DNA of 64,000 bases from Plotosus lineatus (lineage: Eukaryota > Chordata > Actinopteri > Siluriformes > Plotosidae): assembly GCA_024760905.1 (NCBI GenBank), contig CM045734.1:124001-188000 (forward strand), given 5' to 3'. The translations under genes were made by a program, and so were the position numbers. Shown piece after piece: positions 55,047 to 64,000 of this stretch. The notes under the pieces were generated by a model, which searched no databases, was not told the DNA's origin, and saw nothing but the letters and a program-made list of their open reading frames with translations. Numbering within the stretch: the first letter of the stretch is position 1; each line of letters opens with the position of its first letter.

Positions 55047-55459
55047 CTAGCTGTCAAGCCACTCCAGGTCAAGTCCTTCTCCCTTAAACGATTTTCTCTT
55101 GACCCCATAGTCAAAAAGCAGCTCACCGTCTACAGGAATGTCTTTTATGGCTCTGAACAAGATCACACATCCTTGTTCTCACCGCTGTCTTTGAGCACGC
55201 AGTGCAGTGGCTTTAAATTAGCTCTTTTCGAGGAATGGTTGATCCTCCGTCCAAATGTGTCTTTACCTGGGTGACACTCGCACGAGGAAGACTTGGCATC
55301 GACGCAGAGATCATTCCGCCCAGATTTAAAGAAAAAAAAGGTAGGCCGGCTGGATGTTGGGGTCATTCATTTTCGCACGACCCTCAGCAGCGGTGATCAC
55401 CTTTCCGTGGTAGTCACACACGATGTCGCCTTTAGAAAACGGCTTGGCTGCGACTACAC
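55047..55459 (-). pseudogene. exon j: KMT5A-like SET domain
   Basis: Following ERGLG from exon i, the exon encodes VVAAKPFSKGDIVCDYHGKV, then GRRINHSS, then ELLFDYGVKRKSF and ends LEWLDS-stop at 55,047. The GxG, YxG, NHS and ELLxDYG motifs are the SAM-binding and catalytic signature of SET lysine methyltransferases, and spacing resembles the single-SET histone H4K20 methyltransferase KMT5A. A run of eight T at about 55,332 (one too many) and an extra TG near 55,157 break the frame, so this copy is not functional as read. Confidence 0.85.
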
Positions 55460-55623
55460 CTGGAAACAAGAGAACATGACATTTTCACTTTGAGTGGTTT
55501 AAAAAAAAAAAAAAAAAACCCTCAAAAGTTGATCGTTACAATTTGGCAAAGTTTTAATCTTTCTCCACTTTGACATTCAGAGCAGGGTGCAGAAACTGAA
55601 AAGAAAAATTAAAGGTTTCTTAC

Positions 55624-56184
55624 CCAGCCCCCTTTCAGAACCGAAGTCTTTGATCACCAGTCCTGTCCATTTCTGGTGAGACACACACCGAATGATAGCC
55701 GGGTCCGTCTCGATGGTGGACTTGTGGGCTGCCGTCCACATCTTCACGATGTCCTCAGCACTCGGACAGTTGGCCATCCACTCCTCCTTTTCCATTAACC
55801 TGTGAACTTTCCCCACCGCTGGCTTCCTGGCACTGAAGTGTGCTGAAAAAGAGAACAGAATAACTTTGTCACGGCAGTTGTTTGCCTCAGTAAATAAGTT
55901 GCATAGTTTGAGATTATTAATGCTTATCCGCATTATAGTGTTTTGGGCTTAGGAGTACTGTACTTACATAGCAGATACCGCTGCCTCTCTGCATACTGAC
56001 AAGCTCGCCACTCGTCATAATGCACACGGCCCTCGCTAAATCCCGCCTGCACCCTGGCCTTTTGGACGGAGGCTGGCCATGTTTGGTCACTGGGAAGCTC
56101 CTGGTGAAATCAGAAAAGTTTCTGTCCACATGCTTGCGGGCTTGATCGGGGTCGCCGTCCGAGGACTCGTTTGGTGAGAAGAAG
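55624..56184 (-). pseudogene. exons h and i: linker between recombinase and SET
   Basis: Exon h (55,968-56,184) encodes an acidic/basic linker (SSPNESSDGDPDQARKHVD, FTRSFPVTKHGQPPSK). A lost A relative to copy A shifts its end. Exon i (55,624-55,842) encodes KPAVGKVHRLMEKEEWMANC, AEDIVKMWTAAHK, CVSHQKWTGLVIKDFGSERG, whose last part is the strand entering SET. I do not recognise a named domain in the first half of exon i. Confidence 0.8.
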
Positions 56185-56297
56185 CTGTAAAATTAGAGAA
56201 AGTTAAAAGGGTTAAAATAGTACAACTTGGTAAGTATACATAAAATATGATTGCGATGCATGACTGCCTTGTGAAATGAGATAATGAGGAGACCTAC

Positions 56298-57775
56298 CGT
56301 CCCAGGGTGTCCAACAGTGTAGCCGTTTGGACAATGGATTCATCCGCCCGCATTCCGTAATGCTGCTCGGCCACAGCAGTAGAATGGGCCGGATAGTGGC
56401 TAACGTTCTGCTTCTGCGTCTCTGTGAAGAGCAACGCTGCCTCAGTCTCCACCGCCCTTCGCACCTCCCGACTGTTGGCCGGTTTGACGTGGTAGCTGCA
56501 AGAAGACAAAGTGACATGAAATGTTATTCGCGATATGATTGTGTTTGATGCACCGAAAAAAATAGAAAAAAATCGTCTGCTTGTTGTTTTTGTTTCTGGC
56601 CGCTTGCTACGGTGTTTACTGACAGTGGGTCAGGAGATCGTGCACAGACGCCGACCGGGCAGACAAGGCCTCGGCTATGCCCAAAATGGACCTGCGGGAA
56701 TTCACTCCGGAGCAGCTGCGAGAGTACGACGGCGTATAAAACCCGCACATTCTCAAGGCCGTCAACATGAAAGTCTTTGACGTGACAAGGGGCAAAAAGA
56801 TTTACTGAACAATTTTTCAAGGTAAGTCTTACAATTCTTTTTCCTCATCACTTTCTAAAATCAGTTTTCCTCCAATACATGTTGCATTCTTTTCCATATT
56901 TCAATCTGACATGAAAGTCAAATTAAAATGATATGTAAATAATGTTCAATTGAAATACAGCGTGTACTTCAACAAATCTTTTTTTTTCCTCTGTCGTATT
57001 TCTTTGTATCATCGTGTAATATAAAACATTTATACATCAGCACATGGATTCATGTAGGTACTCACATTTTGTGAAACCGGCCAATGTCGTTGGTGACACG
57101 ATGAACGGGCTTCCCAGTCGAAGAAATGAAAAAATTGTCAATTTTGCTTCTGAGGTATCCCGGACGAATGTGTTCGTAGTATGCTTGAAACCACTTGGGG
57201 GACAAAAGAGACAATTTCTTGAATGTAAAATAGTGTAAGCAGTTGAAAAATCGCTTTCAGAATGAGACATAAGTGGTGAGCATATTTAGCTGTTAAAGAA
57301 CTTACAGCTTCCTCCTCCTGGGTCAGGGCAAATGTGGCCACCTGCATAGTTGCCGTCTTATGGTGGCTGATGCCGATCACCACCCTTGCGTTTTTGTGTT
57401 TTCTGTTCACCCACTCTTTTGTCTGGAAAAGAATTGAAGTGGCAGGAAATGTATGAATGAATTATTTTTCAAAAATACATTTCAACACGTGAAAAAAAAA
57501 CCCCCCAGATAAAATAGCACGAGCTAAAAAACAAATTTCTTCAGGCTATTAAAATAGATGCACTCACCGTCATGCCTTCCACAGCTCCGGGGCATTGAAA
57601 ATGTTTCAACACCAGGAGAGCTTCGCAGTAGTAGCGATAGGTGAACTTCTCGGACTCGGAGACCTCAAGGTTGGTGATGAATTTCCCGAATGTGAGGAGC
57701 ATGTCGTGTTTGGCCACCCTCAGAATCTTCTGGCAGTCTCTGACACTCCGTGTTCCTTCCATCAGCCGTTCATAT
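56298..57775 (-). pseudogene. exons d-g: tyrosine-recombinase catalytic domain
   Basis: Exon d ends HFQCPGAVEGMT where copies A, B and 53,850 have FQRPGAVEGMT: the position of box I Arg, changed to Cys by CGC to TGC. Exon e has the HKT lysine (ISHHKTATMQVATFAL). Exon f has AYYEHIRPGYLRS and SSTGKPVHRVTNDIGRFHK. Exon g has NSREVRRAVET (box II Arg candidate) and AHSTAVAEQHYG with the His...Tyr nucleophile box. This order and spacing match tyrosine recombinases of the Crypton/phage-integrase fold, but the domain is split by introns as in a host-type gene. Confidence 0.8.
56676..56821 (+). pseudogene. PGRMC-like exon, antisense in intron f-g (copy C)
   Basis: The frame from ATG 56,676 (MPKMDLREFTPEQLREYDGV, stop, then NPHILKAVNMKVFDVT) ends at an AAG|GTAAG donor. 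Same premature stop as at 15,448-15,600. It resembles exon 1 of PGRMC1/2. It is intronic and antisense to the recombinase gene. Confidence 0.7.
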
Positions 57776-57881
57776 CTAGATTTGATTTCATTAAAAAACA
57801 AAACAAAACAAAAAAAACACATTTACGATTGTAGTCATAAACAGAAAAAGGGCAAAACGCATAGAAAAGGCAAAGATTTGC

Positions 57882-58437
57882 CTCATTTTGCAGACGTCCT
57901 TCGAATAAGACCTCGAGACGGGCTTTTTCATCGTCTGTAGAAATTCCTTGAAGGCCTGGAGGTTGTCACGGAGGTCTTTGTCTGCCATCGTCAGGTCCAG
58001 CCTACTTTTCAAGTAGTCGACAAACCTGATCATACTCTTTAAATAGTTTAATACTGTGGCTGCACTCATTTCTGTGCGGCGGAGGCTGCTGAGGTACTCC
58101 CGTGATTGTTGGCTCTTACTTAAGAAGTCCATTCTCAGTTCATCCCCGGTCGGCTGCAGGTACCGCAGGAAACGTGACACATTGTCGACCTTTGAATAAC
58201 GATGACGAGAAAGAAATATTAATATTAGCATCACACCAAGAAACAGGACGTGTGTGACTGGTTCTGAAAAATCATTCATGATGACCTATCACCTCCTGTT
58301 GGCAGTTGTGGACACCCAGGGTCTCACGTAGATACTTTTTAAAGTCCAAGAGGACCACAGTGTCATCGTTGAATTTATCATATAGACCAGCCTCCTTCAT
58401 CTTCATGCGTACAGCGGTGGTTGGGATGGATTGTGGC
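57882..58437 (-). pseudogene. exons b and c: recombinase core-binding domain
   Basis: Exon b encodes TTAVRMKMKEAGLYDKFNDD...LRETLGVHNCQQE. Exon c encodes VDNVSRFLRYLQPTGDELRM, SLRRTEMSAATVLNYLKSM, FVDYLKSRLDLTMADKDL. The helical pattern with T-x-x-NYLK..I.F.DYL matches the SAM-like core-binding domain that precedes tyrosine-recombinase catalytic domains. Both exons are open. Exon c ends ATGAG|GCAAAT, a GC donor. Confidence 0.75.
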
Positions 58438-58504
58438 CTGTAAAAAATGCAAAAAAAGAGAGAGAGAGAAAAAGACAAAAATCAAATTATAATACATGTT
58501 TTGG

Positions 58505-58655
58505 GGCAGTGGTGGCCTGCCGGTAAAGGTGCTGGATCACTGAGAGTAAGGTAAGAGGTTCAAGCCCCATTCTCCCAATGTTGTTGTGCGCCCCCCCCGT
58601 GCTGCTGACTGGCTTGTGAAAGGCCAGCAACTTGGAAATATCACTGTCACATACT
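58505..58655 (+). mobile_element. tRNA-derived SINE in intron a-b (copy C)
   Basis: GGGCAGTGGTGGCCTGCCGG head and GGTTCAAGCCC B box; orthologous to 38,596-38,752. Confidence 0.75.
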
Positions 58656-58658
58656 TAC

Positions 58659-59138
58659 TTTTTCCAGGAAGGATCTCTGAGCCCAACGTCCTTATCCGAG
58701 GAGGAAGGAGAGTCACTGGGCTGGGACCCCTGTGAGTCCACACAAGCAGAGCTGGAGGTGGCAGCAGTAGTGCGCGTGGCACTGGCGGCACCTGCATCGG
58801 TTGCTGCAGCAGAGGTGTTACTGGTGGTATCAGGCTCAGGGTCAGTCAGGAGCATATCTGACTCACGGGGCCCATCGAGAATGAAAAAGCCACGCTGTAC
58901 GAGCTTCCTCAGAAAGGCAATGCGGCCGGGCCGGTGGGGTATGTCATTCACCAGATCCTTGTAATCCCAGGTCCGGCCGTACCTGACCCATCGTTTGGTT
59001 GATGCCTTAGCTTTCCTCACCTCCATCGTGATTTCTTCTGGTGTGCTGGCTTTCATACACCCCCTCATCAGATGGACCGAAATTCTGTCCTGGGGTTTGT
59101 AGCACCGTAAGCAGTGAACGTAGTTGCGCTTCGGGATC
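58659..59138 (-). pseudogene. exon a: CCHC zinc finger and Ser-rich region
   Basis: After a pyrimidine-rich TTTTAG acceptor: RNYVHCLRCYKPQDRISVHL then MRGCMK gives C-x2-C-x10-H-x4-C. Then KAKASTKRWVRYGRTWDYKD and a Ser/Thr/Ala/Asp-rich tail ending SWKK at a GTAAGT donor. The 160-codon exon is fully open. The finger is probably the DNA- or protein-binding N-terminus of the gene product. Confidence 0.8.
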
Positions 59139-59965
59139 CTAAAAGAGAACGACAACAACATGATCAGGTCATGGGTTCAAGCCCAGTAAACAAATGTATG
59201 TATTAAAGGACTAGATAGAAACAAGTATGGATACAGTACTAGATAAAATAAAATTAGGTAACAACTTGTTATAAACCTGACAGCTTTATTTTTTATTGAC
59301 ACTTATGTTATATGTACTTGGGCTATTAAGTTACATTTTCTGATCAGAATCCATTACTTTTCTGAAGCTTCCTCAAGTAATCTCATTTAATATTTGTCTC
59401 ACCTCTTCTCAGCTTCTCCAGCCATCATGGAATGAAGTGCAAAAGAGTAAAAATTCCAAGTGACCTTAACACAGACACGTTCCAGGTAAAGATAAAACGG
59501 GGAGTGGACAAACACATAATTTATTTTTTCTCTGTTATGAGGATTGGCTCAACCCCCGAATGACACACCCAAACCCCTCAATATACATGCACCTACACCC
59601 CATGTGGTAATTAACATGGCTCCTCTTTGATGTCAGGTTTGCTGCACTGTGTGTGTGTATGTATCTGGGGTTGGGGTGGGGGCTTACCATTAGGCCACGA
59701 TAGCCCTGGGTGGCTGAGTGTGTGTGTGTGTGTGCGTGTGTATGTATATATATATATATATAGATAGATAGATAGATATATAATGTGTGAATTTATGCAA
59801 CCATTATAAGCAGTGATAATTTTAAGTTATTATTGCATAAGCACTTGTTTGTGTAGCTCTATCTGGGGATAGAAAACGCACATTATCTATTATGAGGTGG
59901 TCGTCTCTCTTCCCGGTTCCTGGCTCCCATTGTTGCATACAGCTTACAAATCCGGCAACAAAATA
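59139..59965. other. upstream intron and LINE-like remnants
   Basis: Matches 39,240-39,850. It contains TG and TA/TAGA microsatellites (59,650-59,780). No start exon for the recombinase gene is recognised here. Confidence 0.55.
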
Positions 59966-60958
59966 CATTAAAACCGCAGCTGAAGAACGCTTAAGATCAC
60001 GAACTTTTCGCCTCAAGAACATTAAATTTGCAAGCATATAGTCTCTGCTGACGAACTAGTTTTCGGCGGACGAACCAAACCACGCGGTCGAACAGCGCCA
60101 CGGTGGCGGCCACGAGAAGCTGACGCACGCTCACGGCGTCACAGTTCGTCACACCCCTTTCTTTGAGTGCGGAAGTGGTTTGTGTTTGCTAGACATTTTG
60201 GACCATATTGAGTGTACTTTTGCTATTATGGGCCTGAAAAAGACCCCACCACAGGCGGAGATCATTGAAAAACACGAACAAGGTGTGCGTTTGTGTGACT
60301 CAGCGTCCCAGTACCAGTACATGGAACAAGGAAGCTATTAACCCCTTACCCGGCAGAGACGAGTATACTCGCAATCACCCAAATTGTATTTTCCAGTCAT
60401 TGACGAGTTAACTCACCAAAACTTACGCTTTCAAAACCAGAGGGAAGCGGCTTTACCTGTCATTTCTATTGATGCCTGAGGATGTTATCGTACACTAGTC
60501 ATCATCATACGCCTCAAAAAAATGAACTATGGCATCTCAAGGCAACGTTAGACAAGAGGTAAGCGGCGAAACGTTTTCGACTCAGTAACCCGCAAAGAGT
60601 CAAAGGGGGAGTGTCGCGCTCTTTAGAATCGGTACTCTCAGTCTCGTATTTTACGATTTCCTTGAAATTTCTCGGCATCCCTTATCCCAATGGATAACAG
60701 TGATGACAATGTGATGACAAAGTGATGATATTTCTTTAATTACAATACAATAGCACATTTATTATACATAAAATAAGGTATATTTTTTTGTGTAGTTTTA
60801 AGGCTTATTTAGTAGAATATTGTGTTTTATGAGGACCTGGGAACGGATTATTCTCATTTTAATGGTTTCTTATGGGAAATAAATGTTCGGAAGACGAACT
60901 TTTCGCCTCACACACACTTTCTGGGAACCAATTATGTTCGTGAGCTGAGGTATTACTG
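59966..60958 (+). mobile_element. pogo/Tigger-like element carrying a second insertion
   Basis: TA duplications at 59,964-59,965 and 60,959-60,960 flank CATTAAAACCGCAGCTG (diverged end) and, inverted, CAGTAATACCTCAGCTC. Same target site as the element at 13,550, so insertion preceded the inverted duplication. A plus-strand start GLKKTPPQAEIIEKHEQGVR lies at about 60,226. About 390 bp of foreign sequence replaces part of the interior. Confidence 0.88.
60338..60728. mobile_element. possible piggyBac-type fragment nested in Tigger element
   Basis: At TTAA (60,338-60,341) the sequence switches to CCCCTTACCCGGCAGAGACG followed by AGTATACTCG. A TTAA target with a CCC-rich end and a GAGTATACTC palindrome suggests a piggyBac/Looper-type terminus. 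The other end is not recognisable and the Tigger sequence after it resumes with a deletion. Confidence 0.45.
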
Positions 60959-60960
60959 TA

Positions 60961-61268
60961 CTTGTAAGCTTCCACTGATTTGTAAGCTTTTAACTCTTTG
61001 CCAGTAAATGGCGAAATGGAGACGGACCGTGGACAAGATATGTACAAAGATCCAAGTAGGCAAAAGCAGGAAGGGAAGAATGGTCGCATTTTAACACATT
61101 CCTAAACATTGACTGCGGCATTAGATATGGATCTGCAATCCCCAGCTGCTTTATTTTACTCAGATAGCTTGCCGTCTGGTCACCCGTCAGATGATTGACA
61201 ACGTCTGACGATATTAAAGTGTCATTGCTTTTGTCCTCGACACTCGCATATTTTGCTTTCGCGGTCAT
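60961..61268 (-). pseudogene. SWIM/YqaJ-type first exon, copy C
   Basis: ATG at 61,268 opens MTAKAKYASVEDKSNDTLIS, open for 92 codons to 60,990. The shifted frame then encodes FTGKELKAYKSVEAYK up to the Tigger insertion. Its last codons and donor lie beyond the element at about 59,945-59,965. Confidence 0.55.
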
Positions 61269-61344
61269 TATCGGTTGTTGTTGAAGCCATGCTTAGTGAA
61301 TCGTGGGTGTGTGTGTTCTGGATCACACTTGCCATCCATGATGG

Positions 61345-61719
61345 CACATGAAGGTACCTCAATGTGCTTGTGGGCTTGATCGGGGTCACTGTCCGAGGAC
61401 TTGTTCGGTGAGGAGAAGCTGTAAAATTAAGGAAAGTAAGGGTTAAAATTGTACAACTTGGTAATAATACATAAAATATGATTGTGACGCATGGCTGCCT
61501 TGAGATAATGAAGAGACCTACCCTCCTTGGGTGTCCAGTAGTGTAGCCGTTTGGACAATGGATTCATCCGCCCCCATTCCGTAATGATTCTCGGCCACAG
61601 CAGAAGAATGGGCCAGATAGTGGCTAACGTTCTGCTTCTGCGTCTCTGTGAAGAGCAATGCTGCCCTAGTCTCCACTGCCCTTCGCACCTCCTGACTGTT
61701 GGCCGGTTTGACGATTCAG
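61345..61719 (-). pseudogene. exons g' and h' (copy C)
   Basis: Exon g' 61,522-61,719 (198 bases) with correct splice sites and the His-to-Gln change (AQSSAVAENHYG). Exon h' from 61,418 (FSSPNKSSDSDPDQAHKH). Inverted partner of 12,755-13,150. Confidence 0.8.
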
Positions 61720-61749
61720 CTGCAAGAAGACAAAGTGACATGAAATGTT

Positions 61750-64000
61750 ATTAGCGATACGATTGCACCGTAAAAAAAAAAATTCAACATAGCCTTGTCG
61801 ATTTTGTTTCTGGTCGCTTGCTAATAAGACAACCTTGAATCTTGAAAACAAAACTGTTCAGTCAATGATAGTTATGAACAATTTTTGTGCGTGTTTTCAA
61901 GGTTCAAGATAAATCGTTTTAAATCAGTTAAATGCAGATGGCGTCCCTCACTGCACGTGGTGGAGGTTCGTGTAAATGAACCATTGCAATAAAATGCTGT
62001 TCTAATTGAATAGGACTTGAAGTCGCCCATGCAAATAGGTTACAGGAGGGGTTTGGGGATAGGAGCCTCCTTTGAGGGTTCAGCCAATCCTCATCAAAAG
62101 GACTGTGTTTCTCCCCTCCATTTCCACCTTAATCTTCAACAGGAACATTGTGTCTGTGTCGAGGATGTTTTTTTTGTTGTTGTTGTTTTTTTTACTCTTT
62201 TGCACTTCATTTCATGTTGGCTGAAAGAGCTCGGAAGAGGTAAGATAAAAAATGAAATAAGATTACTTGAATAATTTTCAGAAAAATAATTGATTCTGAT
62301 AAGAAAATTTAACATAATAGCCCTCGTACAGATAACATATGTATCAACATATTTTAAATCACTATTATATGCAGATGATAGTGTGTTCATTGTGTCAGCC
62401 AAAGATCCCAACAAAATATCAAATGTACTTGGGACGAACGTTGAGTCATGTTATAACTGGTGAACAGATAACAAACTGTCAGTATATTTTGGTAAAACAA
62501 TGCCCACTGTATGGGTAAAAAAATAAAGTAAAACATGTTAGGAACTTTGAAATCAATTGTACTGGTCATAAAATCCGATCAACAAACATGTTAATACTTA
62601 GACATCTTAATAGATCGAGACTTGTCAGGCATTATTATAGTCAAGTCATTAATTTAAATATGTTCATCCAGATTGAAAGTTCTATACAGACAAGACAGTG
62701 TACTGTACTTAACAAAAAAAAAGAAAGAAAGAAAGAAAAACACTTGTATTGTGTCATATGGAATATGCATCAAAAGCCTGGTACAGTTTCTTTTCGGCTT
62801 TTTCCCCGTTCTCGAGAGTCGCCACAGCGAACCATCAGATTCGCACATTTAATTTGACATGGGTTTTTACATCGGATGCCCTTCCTGTCACAACCCTTTT
62901 AGCAAGAGACAGAAACACGCTGACTGATTTGCAGCCTACTCTTTACGGAAGAAGTCGGCAATGGTTCTTTGACACCCCTCTCACCATAGACAGTGAGAGG
63001 CATGGCCCGCCTTTGATATCCCAGTTCGCTGCACTGGGGGGGGGGGGGGGGGGGCATTGACAACCCTGTGGGGACTTGAACCCCCAACCTTAGGATCAGC
63101 GATCCTGCGCCCTATCCACTAGACCATCACTGCATCAACAGCCTGGTATAGTGCTCTATCCAAAACATTAGAAAACAAGTTAGAAATTGTACAAAATAAA
63201 GCGGTCAGGTTGATTCAAGTCTAGATGGGTTACAGTATTCATGGGTGGGGGGTCATAAAACTATAAACCAATTAACCTGAGATCTGAGAGAGATGTGACC
63301 CCTGAGATCTAAAGATACTTTAATTGCCCTGCCCAAGATGTGACCCCTGAGATCTAAAGATTGAAAATAAATAAATAAATAAAATTGGCGGACTGGTCAA
63401 ACACAGAAATAGAAATTAATGCAACTCTGAAAACTCCTTTCAGTTTAATCATCCAAATTGTACAAAATAAAGCAGTCAGGTTGATTCAAGTCTAGATGGG
63501 TTACAGTATTCATGGGTGTGTGTGTGTGTGTGTGGGGGGGGTCATAAAACTTTAAATCAATTAACCCGCCCAAGACGTCACCCCTGAGATCTAAAGATTA
63601 ACTCCTTTCAGTTTAATCATCCAAATGTTGAAAATGCAAGACTGGAACAGTCTGCCTCCAAATGTTTAATCAAGTCCATCTCTAAATATCTTAAAAAAAA
63701 ATGTGGTAAAATTTTTAGAAAAAAAATAAAGCCTGAAGAGAGTACGAGTCTATTTCCATAACTTAATAAGTGACTATCGTGCAACTTTGTATTTACCAGT
63801 ATTACCTATTGACTTGTACAAGTTCTTTTTCAATGTATTTGTGTGTGTGTAATTGTAAGGACCCTATTGAAAATAAGTTTTACCAAACTTTATTGGCTAT
63901 CCTTGATACGCATTCAGGTATTTTTATTTATTTTGCTTTATTTATTTATTTATTTATTTTATTGTATTTGTTACTCTATGTAAGTTCAGACCACTTACAT
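61750..64000 (+). mobile_element. CR1/L2-like LINE remnant with SINE insertion
   Basis: The RT segment (YADDSVFIVSAKDPNKISNV, about 62,372) and C-terminal pieces to about 62,785 are followed by a SINE (62,787-63,132), then the LINE continues with an YASTAWYS-like region and 3' part to the window edge. Inverted partner of 10,441-12,260. The first 500 bases are noncoding shared sequence. Confidence 0.6.
62787..63132 (-). mobile_element. tRNA-derived SINE (copy C)
   Basis: Reverse orientation of 11,338-11,676, flanked by the same imperfect 19-bp repeats. A long G run (about 63,036-63,054) sits where the partner has CCCCCCCC. Confidence 0.85.

Larger units (their letters stand above)
55047..59138 (-). 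pseudogene. recombinase-SET gene copy C (exons a-j), most complete copy
   Basis: Ten exons: a 58,659-59,138; b 58,293-58,437; c 57,882-58,189; d 57,568-57,775; e 57,306-57,422; f 57,066-57,193; g 56,298-56,495; h 55,968-56,184; i 55,624-55,842; j 55,047-55,459. All junction phases fit (for example AA|G, AG|A, AT|C, CG|C, G|GT), giving an ancestral protein of about 810 residues plus an unseen first exon: zinc finger, tyrosine recombinase, linker, SET. Defects here are Arg I to Cys in exon d, one lost A in exon h, and one extra T and a 2-base insertion in exon j. Exon a starts at an acceptor, so a start exon lies upstream. Confidence 0.85.

Noticed and set aside
55163..55366. Independent small protein of 67 residues
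   Set aside because: It is the middle of the SET exon read in the frame created by an extra T.

Overview
The window is vertebrate nuclear DNA, most likely from a ray-finned (teleost) fish. The signs are GT-AG introns, dense CA/TA microsatellites, RTE-clade LINEs, tRNA-derived SINEs, Tigger- and hAT-type DNA transposons, a chromodomain Gypsy element and endogenous retroviruses (ERVs) primed by tRNA-Pro. There is no bacterial-style gene organisation. Nearly every base is repeat or duplicated sequence; I found no single-copy host gene that is clearly intact.

The most interesting content is a multi-exon gene family present in several broken copies. The fullest copy is on the minus strand at 55,047-59,138. 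Its ten exons have splice sites whose phases fit together. In order they encode a CCHC zinc finger, a tyrosine-recombinase core-binding domain, a tyrosine-recombinase catalytic domain (Arg I, Lys, Arg II and the His...Tyr box are recognisable), a linker and a KMT5A-like SET methyltransferase domain. Other copies lie at 37,107-39,233 (-; exons a to f), 14,650-16,646 (+; exons d to i) and, as fragments, at 7,838-10,392 (-), 18,630-19,290 (+), 43,400-43,560 (+) and 53,040-53,880 (+). Beside three copies sits a first exon resembling fish SWIM/YqaJ-type proteins plus a second, diverged copy of recombinase exons g and h. The arm 10,441-16,760 is an inverted copy of about 55,500-64,000, and 36,300-43,200 is a third copy.

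Three related gammaretrovirus-like ERVs are present. ERV2 (19,355-30,528, -) is complete with two nearly identical LTRs, a 4-bp target duplication, PBS, PPT and gag-pol-env, but its reading frames are broken. ERV3 (43,573-49,640, +) keeps its 5' LTR, gag, pro and RT, then is deleted into env. ERV1 (617-5,500, +) is a mosaic: leader, matrix, integrase C-terminus and TM belong to the same lineage as ERV2/3, while about 1.9 kb of pol comes from a different retrovirus lineage. All three share a leader with tandem hairpins; ERV2 and ERV3 share an in-frame TGA between gag and pol.

Layout: 1-616 hAT end; 617-5,500 ERV1; 5,499-5,628 LINE tail; 5,635-7,745 GC-rich 150-bp tandem array; 7,838-10,392 zinc-finger exon split by a circularly permuted Gypsy element; 10,441-16,767 inverted arm with LINE, SINE, Tigger MITE and recombinase exons; 16,768-18,535 RTE LINE; 18,541-19,354 gene fragments; 19,355-30,528 ERV2; 30,529-35,830 duplicated AT-rich blocks and RTE LINEs; 36,000-43,560 third gene copy with hAT and SINEs; 43,573-49,640 ERV3; 49,645-55,040 AT-rich blocks, MITE, LINE and gene fragments; 55,047-64,000 best gene copy, Tigger/piggyBac-like nest, SWIM exon, LINE and SINE.
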